From assembly GCA_002839855.1 (NCBI GenBank), contig PGYV01000008.1:62001-126000 (forward strand): 64,000 bases of DNA, given 5' to 3'. The stretch comes from Candidatus Goldiibacteriota bacterium HGW-Goldbacteria-1 (lineage in GTDB: Bacteria; Oederibacteriota; PGYV01). The position numbers were made by a program, and so were the translations under genes. The notes below the pieces were generated by a model. That model worked only from the letters and a program-made list of their open reading frames with translations. It was not told the DNA's origin and did no database searches. Shown here one piece after another: positions 61,676 through 64,000 of the stretch (position 1 is its first letter; every line of letters starts with the position of its first letter).

Positions 61676-61704
61676 TTGACAGTAATTGGGGGATAAATTA
61701 TAAT
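61676..61704 (+). promoter_or_regulatory. Consensus promoter TTGACA-17-TATAAT
   Basis: TTGACA at 61676-61681 and TATAAT at 61699-61704, both perfect, with a 17-bp spacer. It lies 68 bp before the PAS-GGDEF gene, the same quality as the promoter at 25555. Confidence 0.9.
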
Positions 61705-61771
61705 ATATTATCCGTAAATGTTGTTTTTTGCGGCAGGTGCCGCGCACGCTGTTTTAAGGAGCTGGTAAAAA

Positions 61772-62683
61772 GTGGAGTATCAGAAGGACTTTTTTAAGAA
61801 GATACTGGACAGCCTCTATGATTCTGTTTATTTCTGCGATGCCGAAAGAAAAATATCATATTGGAATAAGGCCGCGGAAAAACTTACGGGCTACACAGCG
61901 CAGGAAATTATAGGGACGCACTGCTGGGACCGTAAACTTGTGCATACAAATGTTAAAGGCGAACCGCTTTGCGGAAGTGAAACATGCCCTGCGATAAGGG
62001 CGATGAAGGAAAGGCGCCTTGTGGAAGAGGCCATATATTTAAAGCACAAAGACGGTCACAGGATACCTGTTTTAACCCGGATATCACCGATTTTTACTGA
62101 TAACGGTGAAGTGGCAGGCGCTGTGGAAATCTTCAGCGATAACTCATCCAAAATGAGCGCGTTTATGCAGATAGAAAAACTTGAAAAACTTGCTTTTATT
62201 GATGAACTTACAGGGATAGGCAACAGAAGGTATTCGGAAATTAAGATAGGCGCCAAACTTGCGGAAATTGAAAGATATGCATGGGCCAGGGATTTTGGGC
62301 TGCTCTTTATGGATATAGATAAATTTAAGGATGTTAATGATAAGTATGGCCATGACGCAGGTGATGATGTTCTAAAAATGGTGGCAAAAACACTTGCGGC
62401 CAATTTAAGGACTGAAGACTTTATAGGCAGGTGGGGCGGCGAAGAGTTTGTAGCGGTTATTTCGGACGCGGACAATAAAACGCTTTATGCGATAGCGGAA
62501 AAGTTAAGGTCGCTTGTGTCGCAGTCCTCGTTGAATACATCTGACGGGACAGTGGCTGTAACAATTTCCATAGGTGCAACAGTTGCGAAAAGGGGAGAAT
62601 CCATGGAACAGCTTGTAAAAAGGGCTGACAGGTTTATGTATGAAAGTAAAAATTCGGGAAGAAACTACGTTACAATAGGGTGA
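61772..62683 (+). CDS. PAS-GGDEF diguanylate cyclase
   Basis: The 303-residue protein has a PAS sensor domain at about 5-125 (KKILDSLYDSVYFCDAERKISYWNKAAEKLTGYTAQEIIG) and a GGDEF domain with active site RWGGEEFVAVI at about 220-230. It also has FMDIDKFKDVNDKYGHDAGDDVL. GGEEF is an active variant, so it should make cyclic di-GMP in response to a signal sensed by the PAS domain. Three Cys residues in the PAS part (CW, CGSETCP) may bind a cofactor. Start GTG 61772 with AAGGAG upstream. The stop is followed closely by a small membrane protein gene. Confidence 0.93.
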   Translation: MEYQKDFFKKILDSLYDSVYFCDAERKISYWNKAAEKLTGYTAQEIIGTHCWDRKLVHTNVKGEPLCGSETCPAIRAMKERRLVEEAIYLKHKDGHRIPVLTRISPIFTDNGEVAGAVEIFSDNSSKMSAFMQIEKLEKLAFIDELTGIGNRRYSEIKIGAKLAEIERYAWARDFGLLFMDIDKFKDVNDKYGHDAGDDVLKMVAKTLAANLRTEDFIGRWGGEEFVAVISDADNKTLYAIAEKLRSLVSQSSLNTSDGTVAVTISIGATVAKRGESMEQLVKRADRFMYESKNSGRNYVTIG

Positions 62684-62684
62684 G

Positions 62685-63140
62685 ATGATGGAACAAAACG
62701 AAGCGCTTGAAAAGATATACAAAACGGCAAAGGTTGTAGGTTATATTCTGTTTGCAAGCCTGTTTTTTTATGCGGGGATAGTGGAATTTATTTCCCGCAG
62801 GCCGGAAATAGCGGGAAAGACGATAGTGGATTTTGATCCGGTAATGTTAAAGAAAATATTTCTTGTTTTAAGTGTTGTGGTTTATATAATATGCCTGTAT
62901 ATCAAGAAGTATTTTTTAAGGAAGGCATCGCTTGGCGGAAGCCAGGCGATTTCATCGCTTTACATATCTTCCGTGTCGGTGCTTATGATATGTCAGGTAC
63001 CCGCCGCGCTGGGGCTTGTTTTATATTTTTCGGCCGGCACCAAACAGGATTTTTACGGGCTGCTTGCTGTTTCTGCCCTTTTATTTGTTATTTTTTTCCC
63101 AAGGTTTCCTGAATGGAAAAAGGTGTTTAAAATAAAGTAG
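62685..63140 (+). CDS. Four-helix membrane protein, unknown function
   Basis: The 151-residue protein has four hydrophobic segments (VVGYILFASLFFYAGIVEFI, MLKKIFLVLSVVVYIICLYI, AISSLYISSVSVLMICQVPAALGLVLYF, GLLAVSALLFVIFF). I recognise no named family. The segment layout is like that of small membrane proteins found next to sensor kinases. The start may be ATG 62685 or ATG 62688; the ribosome site AGGGTGAG overlaps the stop of the cyclase gene, so translation is coupled. Confidence 0.7.
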   Translation: MMEQNEALEKIYKTAKVVGYILFASLFFYAGIVEFISRRPEIAGKTIVDFDPVMLKKIFLVLSVVVYIICLYIKKYFLRKASLGGSQAISSLYISSVSVLMICQVPAALGLVLYFSAGTKQDFYGLLAVSALLFVIFFPRFPEWKKVFKIK

Positions 63141-63195
63141 CAGATTACAACTTACAATTATCAGGTTACAGCTGTCAGCTGTTAGTTTGTAGCTT

Positions 63196-63280
63196 TAACC
63201 TTTAACCTGTAACCTGTAACCTGTAACCTGTAACCTGTAACCTGTAACCTGTAACCTGTAACCTGTAACCTGTAACTTGT
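63196..63280 (+). repeat. Tandem heptamer array (TAACCTG)
   Basis: About 12 units of 7 bp. On the other strand the unit reads CAGGTTA, close to the CAGGTGA units of the array at 25331-25505. The array lies 55 bp after the membrane protein stop. The sequence before it (63141-63195) contains degraded units of the same kind. Confidence 0.93.
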
Positions 63281-63320
63281 ACGCTTAATTAGTATCACAA
63301 TCCATTTCCGGAGGTTTGTC

Positions 63321-64000
63321 TTGCCCGAAAAACTTAACGAAAAGAAGCTTATGGAAGAACTTAATAGTTTAAGGGAAAAACTATCCAGTCAGGAAAGCCT
63401 TGAAAAGGAAATAAAGGATTTAAGGCAGTCTCTGAAAAACGCAGAGGAAATAAGCAGCAAGATGGCCATGACTTCACTTGATGCTGTTATGACCATGGAC
63501 CTGTCCGGACAGGTGATTTATGCTTCGGAGCGCGCCGCGCAGCTTTATGGTGCGCAATCAGTTTCGGAGCTAGTGGGAAAAAATGTAAGAATAGCATTAG
63601 ATAGTGAAGATATACAAAGGTTTGACTTAAATATAAAGAAACTTCTATCAGAAGGTTTTGTCAGCGGAAGTGAATATATCATAAAGAAACAGAATGGGGA
63701 GGCTATTTATATTGAGTTAAGTTCCGCTGTTATGAAAGATAACCGGGGTGAACCTGTCGGTTTTATTTCCTCTATACGGGATATAACAAGAAGAAAGAAA
63801 CTTGAACGCGAACTGGTTGAGAACATTAATAAATATAAGACGCTGTTTGAATCCGCGTATGACGCAATAACGGTGCATGAATATTTGCCGGGAGAAACAG
63901 ACGGAAGAATACTGGAAGCAAACGAAGTGGCATGCCGGATGATAGGTTTAAGCAGGGGCCAGCTTCTGAAAAAAAAGCTTTCGGATTTTATGCCGCCTGA
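63321..64000 (+). CDS. PAS-domain sensor protein, 3' end outside window
   Basis: The frame is open from TTG 63321 to the window end (226 codons). TTG has GGAGG at 63310-63314. The N-terminal 45 residues form a coiled coil (MEELNSLREKLSSQESLEKE). A PAS domain follows (LDAVMTMDLSGQVIYASERAAQLYG ... VGFISSIRDITRRKKLERELVE), with the PAC-type DIT motif, and a second PAS domain begins (YKTLFESAYDAITVHEY). The protein most likely continues into a histidine kinase or a cyclase, and would then be a partner for the nearby receivers, but that part is not visible. Confidence 0.88.
   Translation, partial: MPEKLNEKKLMEELNSLREKLSSQESLEKEIKDLRQSLKNAEEISSKMAMTSLDAVMTMDLSGQVIYASERAAQLYGAQSVSELVGKNVRIALDSEDIQRFDLNIKKLLSEGFVSGSEYIIKKQNGEAIYIELSSAVMKDNRGEPVGFISSIRDITRRKKLERELVENINKYKTLFESAYDAITVHEYLPGETDGRILEANEVACRMIGLSRGQLLKKKLSDFMPP

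Overview
The window looks like chromosome of an uncultivated diderm (two-membrane) bacterium of mid GC content. The diderm call rests on a LolC/E permease with its LolD ATPase, a 1752-residue TamB-like protein, a predicted outer-membrane beta-barrel and several lipoproteins. The order radA - yacL-like PIN/TRAM - ispD - ispF - cysS - rlmB matches a block known from Firmicutes, here without disA, gltX and mrnC. I cannot name the phylum from sequence alone.

Layout. 1-6.5 kb: core operon (thrS end, radA, PIN/TRAM, ispD, ispF, cysS, rlmB). 6.6-7.5 kb: five tRNA genes (Thr, Tyr, Gly, Val, Asp) separated by dispersed repeats. 7.5-13.4 kb: AT-rich accessory region with a four-helix-bundle protein inside a repeat array, cell-envelope proteins of unknown role and paired structured repeats. 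13.6-22.5 kb: envelope and stray metabolic genes (TolB-like propeller, hydrolase, lipoproteins, methyltransferase, Spy-like, porin-like, AI-2E family, CheY-like). 23-32.6 kb: M28 peptidase, SDR, His-rich ferredoxin, tRNA-Gly, PHP phosphatase, lysS, lolC/E-lolD, class IV aminotransferase. 32.6-42.2 kb: clpC, tamB-like, ACT protein, def, CPBP protease. 42.26-42.55 kb: a tRNA-Asn gene split by a 214-nt group I intron. 42.6-46.7 kb: second AT-rich accessory island with structured repeats, duplicated promoter blocks, lipoprotein, WD40 and HNH genes. 46.8-52.3 kb: CDGSH protein, aquaporin, citrate synthase, GGDEF protein, DUF1846 protein. 52.3-55.6 kb: DUF72 and a lexA - small ORF - dinB SOS operon with a palindromic LexA-box candidate. 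55.7-59.7 kb: lipoprotein, STAS-like, FKBP, HD and two TPM proteins. 59.9-64 kb: signalling cluster with three response regulators, a PAS-GGDEF cyclase and a PAS sensor protein cut by the window end.

Nearly every longer intergenic gap in the core is filled by a few repeat families: (A) AT-rich 'ttaagctataagcag' words, (B) 'gatgcttgg' words often as facing inverted arms, (C) a ~33-bp hairpin whose stem differs between copies by compensatory changes, and pure 7- or 8-bp tandem arrays that start at the stop codons of genes. The two AT-rich islands carry another set of larger structured repeats. The most notable findings are the intron-split tRNA-Asn, the covarying hairpin repeats, the island-bounding structured repeats and the compact SOS operon.
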